A stretch of DNA of 64,000 nucleotides from Siphonodentalium dalli. Lineage: Eukaryota; Mollusca; Scaphopoda; Gadilida; Siphonodentaliidae. A model generated the notes under the pieces. It did not search any database. It was not told where the DNA came from and was given only the letters and a program-made list of their open reading frames with translations. The translations under genes were made by a program, and so were the position numbers. The DNA lies in the NCBI GenBank assembly GCA_032622095.1, contig CP136064.1, positions 195,705,948 to 195,769,947 on the forward strand, written 5' to 3'. This document shows, one piece after another, positions 22,601 through 33,230 of the stretch. Within the stretch, counting starts at the first letter, position 1. Each line of letters begins with the position of its first letter.

Positions 22601-24058
22601 ATCTACACCATCACCGTATATGTGCAGTGATGTGGCGAAGGGGTCGCGACTGGTAGTGCCTCCTTGGGTATCACTATTTCGGATGGCGAGACCCGAAAAG
22701 TGTTCGAGTTGCACCTCTTGTGTTGGAATTTTCCGACAGGGACTCACTGGCAAACGATTGGAGAAAATGGTTTACCCCCCCCCCCCCCCCCACCTCTCCA
22801 TTGGTAAATCGATATAGTTTAATATTAAAAAATTCGAAATGTGGGCTAAATGTAAGTCGGAAACATCAGCTTTCAAATGCATGATACTATAGTGTCAAGC
22901 ATGGAATATGAAACGATAGTCTCCATATTTTTTAACTAAGCAGCTTTTAGACTCAAGAAAATTCGAGTAAAACTGTCAGCATGTATTGTTTATAAAATAG
23001 AAAATTACAGGCATAGCATCGTTTCCCGTACTTATAAAAGCCAATTGTGTGTCCATCTGTAACGATTTTTGACAGTGTCCCCAATAAACCCACATGCGAC
23101 CACATAAGTAGTCTTGGCTCAGATAATTATGTCTAGATAAGACACACTGTGTCCCAATTGTTACTTTGGGACCGAAAATATCGCAATTGTCAATGTCCGT
23201 TAACTGGAGAAACAAAGATGAGATAGACTGTATTTTATGGTTCGCTTTGCCTAAATGTGTCTTCTGATCATAATACCGATCTGATAAAGTATGTTACGTA
23301 CGGGACGCAACCCTTTAAGAGAGAGTGCATGATATCTCGATTTTGGTTATACATGTGTATTTCAGTTTCCTATCGCTTAAGTCAACAAATCACTTCACTG
23401 AGAACGACCATTCAAGCCTTGAGGTGTTATGTTTTGCATTAAGTTTAATATCTGCATTATTATATTATTTGAAATGCTTTTGGTACTTATATTGAAAACT
23501 GAAGAAAAAAATTGAGTCTCATCTCTTGAATCACCGGAAACCGTGAGAAGTAATATGCATGATATGTATACAAGTAGACCAGAAGTCTTCAATTGCGTAC
23601 CATGCTTTTCGATGAACCAGAACATGTACTTCTATACTAATGTCATAACATATTTTAAAATAGTTCTAAAATATGATTAAAGATTTCAGCACGGTATCTA
23701 TTGCTTCAACATAGTTACGTTATGTGCTTGAATAATAGCATCTTTTGTCTATAAATCGGAAAGCTGGATGTAGAACTGAACAGTGCACGCATGCCTTCAT
23801 CGTGTGCTTCGTGAAGGTTAATAATAACCATCCAGATGTGGAACATGTATAATATGGAAACCTCGTTCATGTTTTTTTGTTTTTTGTTTGCGCACAAATC
23901 CCATCATGTCCAAATAGACGTACATATTTTCGACAACTAGTGATCAGCAACTTAAACAACTGCCTATTTTTATCATAGTAAATGCCGTAAATTGCATATC
24001 CTTCATACCAGGTGTATCGCATGGCGATATAAATTACATTTGACTTTGTTGGAACGTT
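22601..24058. other. No supported gene; C-tract at 22774-22790
   Basis: A short frame around 22684 (MARPEKCSSCTSCVG) is Cys-rich but has no splice or homology support. The rest is AT-rich without recognised content. Confidence 0.4.
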
Positions 24059-24213
24059 CACCAAAGGGTGCAATTTGGTGAGACCAGATTTGTGCATGGT
24101 TCTCAATTGATATTCTGAAGACGTGCATTGATTTACAGCTATATTTTAACTTCAAAGAACTTTGTTTAGTAGTGTTGGCTATGAGCCTGCCTATCTGCCG
24201 TGCCCACCAATGT
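24059..24213 (-). pseudogene. Inverted copy of a retroelement gag segment
   Basis: Reverse complement of 24827-24970: shared words include GGCAGATAGGCAGGCTCATA and AACACTACTAAACAAAGTTC. The minus-strand peptide (RQIGRLIANTTKQSSLK, then NHAQIWSHQ) is the same as the one that opens the + strand gag-protease fragment. The two copies face away from each other around a ~610-base spacer, so a rearrangement or two opposed insertions occurred. Confidence 0.7.
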
Positions 24214-24826
24214 GTATGTTGCATTAACTTTTACCTCACGGTTGTTTCACATGCTATATTTATTACATTATTTATCATTTGTTTCATTCATTGAGTAGGC
24301 CTCTATAACTGTGACGTCATCATCATTTCATCATGATCACCTTTCTCTGCATTCATTTCTATTCATTTTCACCCCGCTTCTTATATATTTATTTATATTT
24401 ACGGGGCTTTCCCCTCCCCCTTTTTAATTCATTTCATCTTCATATTTGCATTTTTGGCATGCCACATTTTCTTTTTTGTTCTAGCATTATACATGTTAGG
24501 TCACATGCGTATGGGCGTTTTTTCCTTATTCATTAATTTGTATTGCTAATGGTTTTCTCTGTATCATTTTCACATGGTCTATTTGTTTCTCTTGAAATTC
24601 CAGCCATCCAATATTATTATATTACTACACATTTGTTCAGTTCACATATATGTGGATTTTTTAGGTTTTGCAGCTCACAACTGTGTGGGCGTTTGGTGCA
24701 TCCTGCAATATGATCATACGTTTTTTTATCTGTTGTATTTGCAGGTTAAAACATTAAAGCATTGTTTGATAACATGGTGGTTGTTATGGTCTTGACCTGA
24801 GCAGGGAACAGAAACATTTTAACACA
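24214..24826. other. Spacer between opposed gag copies; possible LTR
   Basis: The spacer runs from TGTTGCATTAAC (about 24217) to TTGTTTGATAACA (about 24775), i.e. TGT...ACA ends as in many LTRs, followed at once by TGGTGGTTGTTATGG, which could be a primer-binding site. It is T-rich and non-coding. No second copy is in the window, so LTR identity is inference only. Confidence 0.3.
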
Positions 24827-24881
24827 TTGGTGGGTACGGCAGATAGGCAGGCTCATAGCCAACACTACTAAACAAAGTTCT

Positions 24882-25712
24882 TTGAAGTTAAATTATAGCT
24901 GTAAATCAATACACGTCTTCAGAATATCAATTGAGAACCATGCACAAATCTGGTCTCACCAAACGGACTCCCATGATATTTCGACTTGTGTAGCATTTGG
25001 CAAAATGGATGTGAGATCCAGAATCGAGTTACTACGAAAGAATAGCGGCTGCTTCTCTTGCCTTAAACTTAATCATCGTTCGAACAGATGTTTTAATCGA
25101 AAAGCATGTGAAATGCTCGATAATTCGCAACGGAGATGTGGCAGGATGCACCACCCGTCTCTGCATACCGACGACAACAGTGCGTTTTCGTACCACAGCT
25201 CTTCACGAGATGCCGATAACAATGACCCACGCAAAAAAACCATACTTATGTTCAGTAAGATTAAGTGTAAAAACAACATATTAACAACACTGTGGGATTC
25301 TGGGGCAGACGTATCTTTAGTTACACATAAGATGGCGAGATAGCTCGGTTTGAAAGGTTCGGACGTGACACTATCAGTAACGAAAGTAGGTAACATCACC
25401 GAAACTTTGTATAGCAAGGAATATACTCTACCATTGACGGACGCAGAAGGCAACACCTGGGAAATACAGGCGTATGGGATGGATGAGGTCACCGCACATG
25501 TCGGCCATGTGGATGTGAGTCGAGTTGTCAATATGTTCGATGGAATAAACGCAAGTGATATCGAGCGTCCAACTGGAAGGGTAGATATCTTAATCGGGAC
25601 CGATTGTTGCAACTTAATGCCTAGAGTTGTCCAGGAATCGGGAAATTTACAGCTGATGAAAAACAGCTTTGGCTACTGCCTTAAGACTGAACTTCAACCA
25701 CTTGAGCTGTGA
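24882..25712 (+). pseudogene. BEL/Pao-type LTR retrotransposon, gag-protease fragment
   Basis: One frame, broken by an in-frame TAG at 25341-25343. In order: a gag C-terminal part, a zinc knuckle (CFSCLKLNHRSNRC, about residues 57-70), a CGRMHHPSLH motif typical of Pao gag, an aspartic protease signature DSGADVSLVTH (active site D-S-G), and the post-protease block VDILIGTDCC with LMKNSFGYCL, also characteristic of BEL/Pao. Reverse transcriptase, RNase H and integrase do not follow; the frame stops at 25710 and LINE-derived sequence begins. It is a truncated relic. The minus frame at 25073-25612 is a shadow. The family assignment rests on motif memory, not a search. Confidence 0.8.
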
Positions 25713-25734
25713 CCTGACAAATAATCATGTGCAA

Positions 25735-25912
25735 TTTCCCCCTTCTGTTTATGTGGGGGAACTTGAGACAACTTACCACTATCTCTTTGAATGTACATTT
25801 TATCAAGAGCCCAGAAGAGAACTATATGACTCCATACCCAATGTTCCCCTATCTGAGAATACTATATTGCGGGGATCAGGGGAGCTTAGCCTTCGCGAAA
25901 ACAAACAAATAT
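25735..25912 (+). pseudogene. Non-LTR retrotransposon (LINE) ORF2 C-terminal fragment
   Basis: Directly after the BEL/Pao relic the + frame reads ETTYHYLFECTFYQEPRREL. This is the H-x-x-x-x-C tail (after the reverse transcriptase domain) of CR1/RTE-like LINE proteins, normally preceded by a C-x-x-C pair; the first cysteines are degraded here. It is cut off at 25913 by the TTAA-flanked element. Confidence 0.6.
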
Positions 25913-25916
25913 TTAA

Positions 25917-26308
25917 CCCTTTACCCAACAAACCGGCCAAAACCGGCCAAATAAAGCTCCAACAGCCTAAAATATCTTCGGTCTGTCTCAATAGAACCAT
26001 ACAAATATGGATATCATTGGAATCGGCTCCTTGAGCACATTGTGATAGTTACAGTTATGCCCTGTGCCAATGCATTCTCTTATATATGCGAGTCGACCAT
26101 AGGTCGCCTCGCATATATAAGAGAATGCATTGGCCTAAAAAAAAACTTTTTTTAACACTTTTTACCATTTTTTCTTACATTCTTTAACAATTTTATAATT
26201 TGTAATGTGTTAAGCCAATGCATTCTCTTATATATGCGAGGCGACCTATGGTCGACTCGCATATATAAGAGAATGCATTGGCACAGGGCCGTTCTTTTGG
26301 GTAAAGGG
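25917..26308. mobile_element. piggyBac-like TTAA MITE, family Z, copy 1
   Basis: The ends CCCTTTACCCAACA and TTGGGTAAAGGG (right end reads TTTTGGGTAAAGGG) are inverted repeats bordered by TTAA on both sides (25913-25916, 26309-26312). TTAA plus CCC ends is the piggyBac signature. Inside are two inverted copies of a hairpin word around CGAGTCGACCATAGGTCG, each itself a palindrome with arms CAATGCATTCTCTTATATAT. No transposase. A shorter copy is at 45582-45825, and the start of a third near 48472. Confidence 0.85.
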
Positions 26309-26312
26309 TTAA

Positions 26313-26617
26313 TGTAGTACAGACATATATTATGAAAACAAAAAGAGTCTCATGATTCCCATGCGTTATGCGGCAGCATGATATTCCCCATTATATATGT
26401 AGTACTAAATGCCTTCCGATAACGAGTATTTTGTATGTTACTTGTTATTATCATCAGTTAACAGCCATTGTGATTGAACCCCTCCCATGGTGCCTGACCC
26501 ATGCATATTACTATAGACGAGCATAATTTTTATCACGCAACAACTCAATTATTGAAAACTCCCCACCACTGTAATAATTCCACGATTCATCTGCCCCCCT
26601 CATGTCTTCTACTTTCT

Positions 26618-26662
<45 letters not shown>

Positions 26663-27145
26663 ACTCTATCTCTCTATCTGCCTCTTACTATCCCTAACAC
26701 TATCTTCTCCGTGTTTCCATCCTAACTCAACTTAGTTATATATCTTCAGTTCGCCTAAAACCATTATTTCAATCCTTTCCCGTCTGATCGATACCCCTCC
26801 CTCAATTATTGGGGAAGGGGCATGTCGCCAAAAAGGAGAAGACTTCATATAAGCCCTCGGGCTTGTTGTCTGATTCTCATTTCCATACATTAACTCTTCT
26901 ATTTTGCATATTTGTATCATCTGTATATTATGTTATCTGTTTGGATTTGGAAATAAAAATATGTTTACACTAACTAGACGTACAGTGACTGACGAGTGGG
27001 GTGTCCAAATAATTAGTCTCTATTTTCAGATTGTGAACACACCTGAGCCAAGGTAATGTAACTTTATGCTGCAAACATAAACGGCCTTTCGCTTGTAATA
27101 TAGTGGGATTTCCGACAGGTGCTGTGTATTGCGTTAACATGACAT
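26313..27145. repeat. Non-genic; C-tract plus (TC)n microsatellite
   Basis: Bases about 26618-26658 are a run of C followed by about 14 TC units, then a looser CT-rich tail to about 26700. The frame at 26501-26725 runs through it and is not a gene. The rest has no recognised content. Confidence 0.7.
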
Positions 27146-27290
27146 TTGAAGATGGATTTTATTGCGAGAAAAGTATTTTCTGAAGTCAGAAAACTTGTAT
27201 TTGTTTTTATATATTTTTTGGTATTCTGCAATATTTTGATTAAAAAATATATTTGTCTCGCCTCTGCGACAACAACTTCCAACTCTGAGT
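27146..27290 (-). repeat. Diverged inverted fragment of repeat family R1
   Basis: TGGTATTCTGCAATATTTTG and TATATTTGTCTCGCCTCTG are the complement of the end of R1 (TTGCAGAATAAC, GAGACAAATCTATTTTAAG at 2978-3030). Older than the two longer copies, to judge by mismatches. Confidence 0.55.
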
Positions 27291-27644
27291 TTACTGCAAG
27301 CGCATTGCACACTAAATACACGAGGGTCAATGTTGGAAGGTTGAGAATTCCGGAGGTTCAATTGGTCTCTCACGGGGAACAAATTGCCTATCCTGGGGTG
27401 CACACTAAACATTGGGGTTTAAGATTCGAGGGGTAAGTTAATTGGAGACTTGATTCCATAGTTTTGCGTGGCAACGAGGGGTCGTTTTCAATCTCACTGA
27501 GACTCATTTGAACTCTCCCGGGAGATATCACTTAATTGGAGGAACGAGATGTGGAAATTGGGGGGTTCCGCAATTTCCGTGCTAATCTCATTGGTGCACG
27601 TGATATATTTGGAGACTCGCTTTCAGATTCACATTTTATAGATC
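27291..27644 (+). promoter_or_regulatory. Presumed 5' region of the exon at 27645
   Basis: Comparatively GC-richer stretch with several short direct words (GGAGACTTGA, TTGGAGACTC, CAATTTCCGTG) and a perfect GCACGTGATA-type E-box near 27595. No TATA box is placed convincingly. A promoter is expected here only because of the strong start exon that follows. Confidence 0.3.
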
Positions 27645-27726
27645 ATGGCGGACGATTTTGTCTCCGGAAAATTGGTTGAATGGGGCCTCTCCGCCCTCTC
27701 GGCGGACCTGCAACAACGATTTAGTG
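27645..27726 (+). CDS. First coding exon, SAM-like N terminus (MADDFVSGKLVEWGL)
   Basis: ATG in near-ideal context (GATCATGGCG), 27 codons plus one base with typical coding composition, then a consensus donor GTAAGT at 27727-27732 (phase 1). The peptide begins MADDFVSGKLVEWGLSAL and continues SADLQQRFS. The pattern F-V-x-x-K-L-x-E-W-G-L is how many invertebrate proteins with an N-terminal SAM domain begin, so protein-protein or RNA binding would be a guess at function. I could not find the next exon in the following 30 kb. It could be the start of a real gene whose other exons are beyond recognition or beyond the window, or of a transposon-borne gene. Confidence 0.55.
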
Positions 27727-27732
27727 GTAAGT

Positions 27733-28825
27733 ATTTTTTGTATCCATGTAGGTAACACAGATAACGAAACTTTAACTGTGTTTGTTATTGCATGATGGCC
27801 ATGCAAATGTTTCAAAAATCAAATTGAGAGCATGTGTGTAGTTAACAGTCTAAAAATAGAATGTGTCGATCGAACACATAAATTTGTGATCGAGGTGAGA
27901 CGACTTAAAATAACTCGGAATTAGGAAAATGTTGCATTCCACAATGACTATGTCATGTTGCAATATTGCCTTGACACATTTCTGGGACTGCACCATATTC
28001 ATAATTCATATAAAATTCAAGACAATAAACTATAAATTATCTTCACAATCAAATCGTTTCGTTTTTTCCTCGTTTTGCATCTGTCGCCGTGGAAACGCAA
28101 TACTTCACTTTTCACCACAACAACAAAAAAACGCAAATTTCTACTATATACACGATAAGAAGAAGAATAGACTATATATATATCGATAATGTATTGGAAC
28201 ATGTATCAATAACACTTTATAGCAGGCAGCTAATTTTGGCTTGACATTTTCTTGTTCAGGTGATTTAGATCTAACTGATTAATATTATTACCACTTTATA
28301 GGGCGTTCTCTAGTCTAGGCCATTGATAATGTTTTTCGGGGCGTTCCAAATAGCGTATTGTTACCAAAACAGCGGGCTGCGGGCCGATAATGAGAAGCCT
28401 AGTTCAATATCCGCCCGCCGCCCGGAAACTATAGATCTCGTTTATTATCGTGAGAGTTACGTCCCTTCAACTTCCGATTATTATGGCGTGTTTATTTCAA
28501 GAAAATAATGGGAAGATGTATCCGATTTCCTCGACACAAAAGTGGTTTTATGATTGGAATTCACGCCATACGATTGAATTATTGTATCAAGCGTAAGTAT
28601 GCATTGATACTTTTAGCTGTCAATTAACCTCTCATTGGTTGTTACGCGTCTCCAATGCTGGGTTTTCCCCTGTCCTATTTTCGAGACTCCGTCAGTCCGT
28701 GTCAGCTGACAAGTCAAATGATATCAAACTTAAATGTTCTTGAAAATATTTCTCTCTTAATCTACTTCATTATTCCACTAAATCCTCAAATGGGTCAAAT
28801 GTCCAAAACTGTGGTAATAATAGTA
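27733..28825. other. No recognisable feature
   Basis: Would be the first intron of the gene starting at 27645. GC-richer patch at 28340-28440 (CCGCCCGCCGCCCGG) but no exon borders. Confidence 0.4.
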
Positions 28826-29001
28826 ATAACATGATTTCATCGGGCATTATGGTTTATTAACGGCCCTCTGGAATGATTAACAGCCCTCGGGCCTATTATC
28901 GTCCCTCGACTTCGTCTCGGGCGGCTAATAGGCACTTGGGCTGTTAATCATTCCAGCCGGGCCATTAATAAACCATAACGCCCTCAAAAATCATGTTATT
29001 G
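28826..29001. repeat. Hairpin element, ~175 bp
   Basis: AATAACATGATTT pairs with AAATCATGTTATT, and ATTATGGTTTATTAACGGCC with GGCCATTAATAAACCATAAC, then CTGGAATGATTAACAGCC with GGCTGTTAATCATTCCAG. The centre is CCTCGACTTCGTCTCGGG. Same architecture as the hairpins at 10905 and 54991, with different arms. Confidence 0.8.
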
Positions 29002-29897
29002 TAACATTGTTATATTATTTTGTCATGACGTACACTGTACAGTACAGGTCGGGCACACATCCAAAACGGTCTAGTACGTAGCTCGTTTTGTCTACTGTCG
29101 CCCGATTGAGCTACGTTTTTAATGTGATTTACACACCTTTTTGCGGATAGTCAGCTCAAGCAGTGAATGGAACTCGCCCCATTAATCTCTTGCTCGAGAT
29201 GTTCCCTTTTGACCTATTTTAACTCACCAACCAAACAACGTTTTAGCAGCAACCTATTGATCATACTTCCGGGAATAGTTCCATCTTCGGTGATGAATAT
29301 TGTATTTAATGTACATTTCAAGGTATTCCTCATTGCACAAGAGTGTTATTAAAACCATTATGACCAACATCGACCGCTGTAGAAAATTTTCACACAAAAT
29401 TAGCGTCGCCGTGTCGACAAAAGGCATTGCAGTTGAGAGTGGCAGAGAATATGGTAGCCTATTTTCGATGCGCAAATTAGCGATTATAGTTTATATCGAA
29501 AAACAGTTGGTTTGAGGGTATAATATATAACTGAATACAGTTTGGTTAGCTGAATTCAGCTATTGTAGCTGTATTCTCACATTTGCCAGAGTACCTGCTT
29601 ATTGCTTGTAGAAAATTTAGCAAACAATCTTTACATGTACATATCGAAAGGCCAGACATCTTCGGGTTTCCGATTCCGAATTTTTTTTGTATTTGTGACT
29701 TACTGCATCATTATGCGCATAAAAGGCATTTATTGTCTCTTGGTTTTCTTCTTCCATTCCAAAATATGAAAGACCTGATATTGCACTGTCAATTGAATGT
29801 AGCAGAATGTCCATAAAAGCAATATTTGGTATTAAATAAAACGTGATTGTTTTGGGCTGACTTTTGTAGTACATGTCCATCCGCGCGCTATAAGCTA
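29002..29897. other. No recognisable feature
   Basis: Short overlapping frames on both strands (29254-29515, 29583-29946); none with domain or splice support. Confidence 0.4.
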
Positions 29898-30827
29898 TAG
29901 GGCTCTGCGAATATTCGAGATTCGATTCAATGTCGATATCGGGCACCCGAATCGGTCTGCTGATTCGGATATTTTCGAATCGATGTTACTTTGGTGTAGT
30001 GTCGTTTTTTTGCATCTAGAAATACATGTTCAGAATACACGTGCATTATGCAAATTATGTGCTTCGGTTGCAACCCGTGACGGTTATCAATCGCCGCATG
30101 TATTTGTAATCTGTATCGACACTGTATAAATTGTCTACACAGTGCTTGAACGCTAGATGCGGAATTTAACTCAATTGATTTCGGTTGTAATTTATGTGTG
30201 CTTTCTATGACCCCCTCCATGAAGACAAACTATATTGTGAATATGGGATGTTGGTGTGTGATCTATTGTGGGTTGAAAAGTTTAACAGATAACCATCATT
30301 GCAATTACATGTATATAGCCGAACGGTGTACCCATGTCCAAGTGTGTCAAATGACTCAAATCTGTATTATCTTTAATGTAGACAAGTGACTTCCATTTCA
30401 TGGGGTTTGTGATACGTTTATTGAACTGTCTTTATGTGTCTTACTGTCACTCTTTGACTTCCATTTCATGGGGTTTGTGATACATTTATTGAACTCTCTG
30501 TATGTGTCTTACTGTCACTTTTTGGTGTCACGTTCGCCGGACACAGCTAGATAGAAATTCAATGCAGAATGACTTGCCTATGTCATGATTATCCTAAATA
30601 AAAAACACAAGATCCCTACTAGTACGGATGTTTATGGAGATTAACATTGTTACACAGTATCTACTATCTAGTGACTTTTGCAGTTTTTTTCATGATACAA
30701 GAAAATAAACACATAAATAACCAATGTCAATGACTAGATGATTCGATTCGATTCGATGTCGATATTGGGAAGAAGATTCGATATCGAGATTTGATTCGAT
30801 GCAAATTCCTCGATTCGCATATCCCTA
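29898..30827. mobile_element. hAT-like non-autonomous element, ~930 bp
   Basis: Begins TAGGGCTCTGCGAATATTCG and ends CGATTCGCATATCCCTA; TAGGG-x-T-x-TGCGAAT is a terminal sequence I associate with hAT transposons. Both subterminal regions are loaded with ATTCGA words (29905-29985 and 30738-30815), as expected for transposase-binding sites. An internal 69-bp tandem duplication lies at 30387-30525 (ACTTCCATTTCATGGGGTTT twice). No clean 8-bp target duplication was found. No transposase frame. Confidence 0.65.
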
Positions 30828-31599
30828 CCCCAAGCACACCTACCCTGGGTTTAGCATTTCTTATACGTTTTGCGAAGGTTGTGTTTTTGTGGTGTAAATC
30901 TATAGACTTGACCGTTATTTCATAAAAGTAATAATTTACAAAAATAATATAATATAACGTACATTACTTTGCTATGATGTAATTAAGCGAGCTGTTAACT
31001 AGGTTACGGGTCGGTACTTACTGTGGTGATACCACCATAATACCACTGTTATCATCTTGCATCGCAGGTCACCGTGCTATTGGTGCTCGTTACCGCCATA
31101 CACTGCGTTATTTTTTTCGTGACCACGTTCAATTTACTACAAACTGCCCTCCACCGTGTAGTGAAAACATGCGTGAAACAAACTACATGTAGGTGGCCTG
31201 CAGGAATCCAATTTGTGATCTCGGGAAGTTAAAAAAATACATTATTGTAACTACAGAACACAATCCTACTCAAGATATTAAAATTTTCGTATTGCGATAA
31301 TCGGCAACCGAAAAAGTTATATTGATCTTCTGTGCTAAGTTTTGTCGTGTTTTTTTATTATATTCAGCTGATATACAATTAAATTGTTATCTGGATAAAC
31401 CTGTCAAGGAGTGTATGCAGTCTGTAAGTTATAACTAGACCAAGGTTTCCTTAGTTAATTCTCAGTCGAGAGATACAGCGGTACTTAAATTAATTTTTGA
31501 GATGGACAGAATTCCCAGCTTGTGACAGCTAGCCTAGCTCATTAATATTCAAGCCTAATGGAGTTGTTAGTGAGGTAATAACGCTTAAGAGTAATTAGC
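30828..31599. other. No recognisable feature
   Basis: AT-rich, without exon or repeat boundary recognised. Confidence 0.4.
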
Positions 31600-32060
31600 T
31601 ATTAAATATGAATTTGGCCTCCCATAGAAAACACTGTCTGATCTACACTCAATTGTAAATATTTACATCTCGATTCGGGACGCAACAATCTTCGATAAGC
31701 TAATGCAGATGATTTTGCCATTAATATACGCATTGCATTTAATAAATATATAAGACTGTCGGTGTGTTGTAAATTTGGATTAATATTCATAAAAATAACT
31801 AGTTTGAGCAAGATTATTCTCCATTTCTTTTGATCACCCAACAAAATGTTTCATATCACTTTAATACTGGCGCCATCAGTTTGTTCCAGACAGACATCCC
31901 ATATAAACTAAACTTTCGGTTAATTACACACATAATATTATAAAAGACTATTATGTACTTGTTCGTCGTGTAAAACTAACTTTATAGATCATGCCACAAA
32001 TCTATACTCTGGCTAACGCCTATAAAATTCATATATTCCATGCACCTGTCCATAATCTTG
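31600..32060. repeat. Dispersed repeat family R3, copy 1
   Basis: CTCAATTGTAAATATTTACATC, TTGGATTAATATTC and TCTCCATTTCTTTTGATCAC (short words within) recur inverted at 44500-44880 and in part, same orientation, at 37920-38050. The tail CCTATAAAATTCATATATTC resembles 61485-61510. A dispersed repeat of several hundred bases with no coding frame recognised. Confidence 0.6.
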
Positions 32061-32222
32061 GAACTTTTTGAAGTTTTGACGGGAACCTTAATGTAAAGTC
32101 GAAAATATAACTTGAGGAGAAATTGCATAAATTATTGTAAGCAAAGCAAAATCGCTCACAAAATCACTTACATCATCAAATTTCGGGTTGGGTCCTTCAG
32201 TCAAGTAATAATGAAGAACTAT

Positions 32223-33230
32223 TTTTCCTGTGTTATTTTTAGTCGAGTTTTTGAAGTTTTTCAAAAACTCGACTTATGGTTTGACGAGGGACGGTTGGCT
32301 GGCGGGCGGCGGCAGGCGGACCTAAAGAATGCCTTATAACTTTGACATTTGTGAACGGATTCAAAATATTTTTGGTATGGCAGTTGCTCCCAATGACTAT
32401 TTACTGCCTGTAAAAATGGGTCACGTCCGAACCTTTTTACAAGAGTTATCCATCTTAGATGGTTTTTAGTTAAGTTTTTCACCGATAGCGCGATAACTCA
32501 CGCAAATATTAACCGATTTCAACAATATTTGGTATATGAGACTCTTGCAACAATATCTCGGACGAGTTCGAAAACCAGGTTTGTCCGAATTATTTTCGCG
32601 GAGTTATGGGCCTTAGTTTGTCTATTTTTAGCAATTTTATCACCGATAGCGCGATAACTCGATGAAATATTAACCGATTTCAACCATATTTGGTATATGA
32701 GTCTCCTGCAACAATATCTCGGACGAGTTCGAAAACCAGGTTTGTCCAAATTTTTATTCGCGGAGTTATGGGTCTTAGTTTGTCTATTTTTAGCAATGTT
32801 ATCACCATTAGCGCGATAACTCAATGAAATATTAACCGATTTAAACAATATTTGGTATATGAGTCTCTTGCAACAATATCTCGGACGAGTTCGAAAACTT
32901 GGTTTGTCCGAATTTTTTTCGCGGAGTTATGGGTCTTAGTTTGTCTATTTTTAGCAATGTTATCACCGTTAGCGCGATAACTCAATGAAATATTAACCGA
33001 TTTAAACAATATTTGGTATATGAGTCTCTTGCAACAATATCTCGGACGAGTTCAAAAACCTGGTTTGTCCGAAAAAAAATTCGTGAGTTATGAGTCTTAG
33101 TTTACAAGTCTATTTTAATAACAATTTTATCACTGTTAGTGCGATAACTCAATGAAATATTAACAGATTCAATTGATATTTGGTATATAGGTCTATTGCA
33201 ATAATATACCACCGTCCGACTTTTTCCCCT
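32223..33230. repeat. ~163-bp tandem array headed by a Leu-free hairpin module
   Basis: A head at 32240-32340 contains the hairpin CGAGTTTTTGAAG / TTTTTCAAAAACTCG and a GGCGGGCGGCGGCAGGCGG patch, then 4-5 units of about 163 bases follow (GCGCGATAACTCAATGAAAT, ATTTGGTATATGAGTCTC, ATCTCGGACGAGTTCGAAAA, GCGGAGTTATGGGTCTTAG). Units are moderately diverged, the last one most. Minus-strand frames at 32519-32848 and 32821-33009 repeat the same peptide and are shadows. The head type is frequent in mollusc genomes (recollection). Confidence 0.8.

Noticed and set aside
22684-22770. Short Cys-containing frame MARPEKCSSCTSCVG
   Set aside because: Too short, runs into a C-tract, and the Cys spacing does not match a known finger.
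25073-25612. 179-codon minus-strand frame, the second longest in the window
   Set aside because: Antisense shadow of the BEL/Pao gag-protease frame, which has recognisable motifs on the + strand.
32519-33009. Minus-strand frames with a repeated SVNISLSYRANGD-type peptide
   Set aside because: Direct translation of the 163-bp tandem array.
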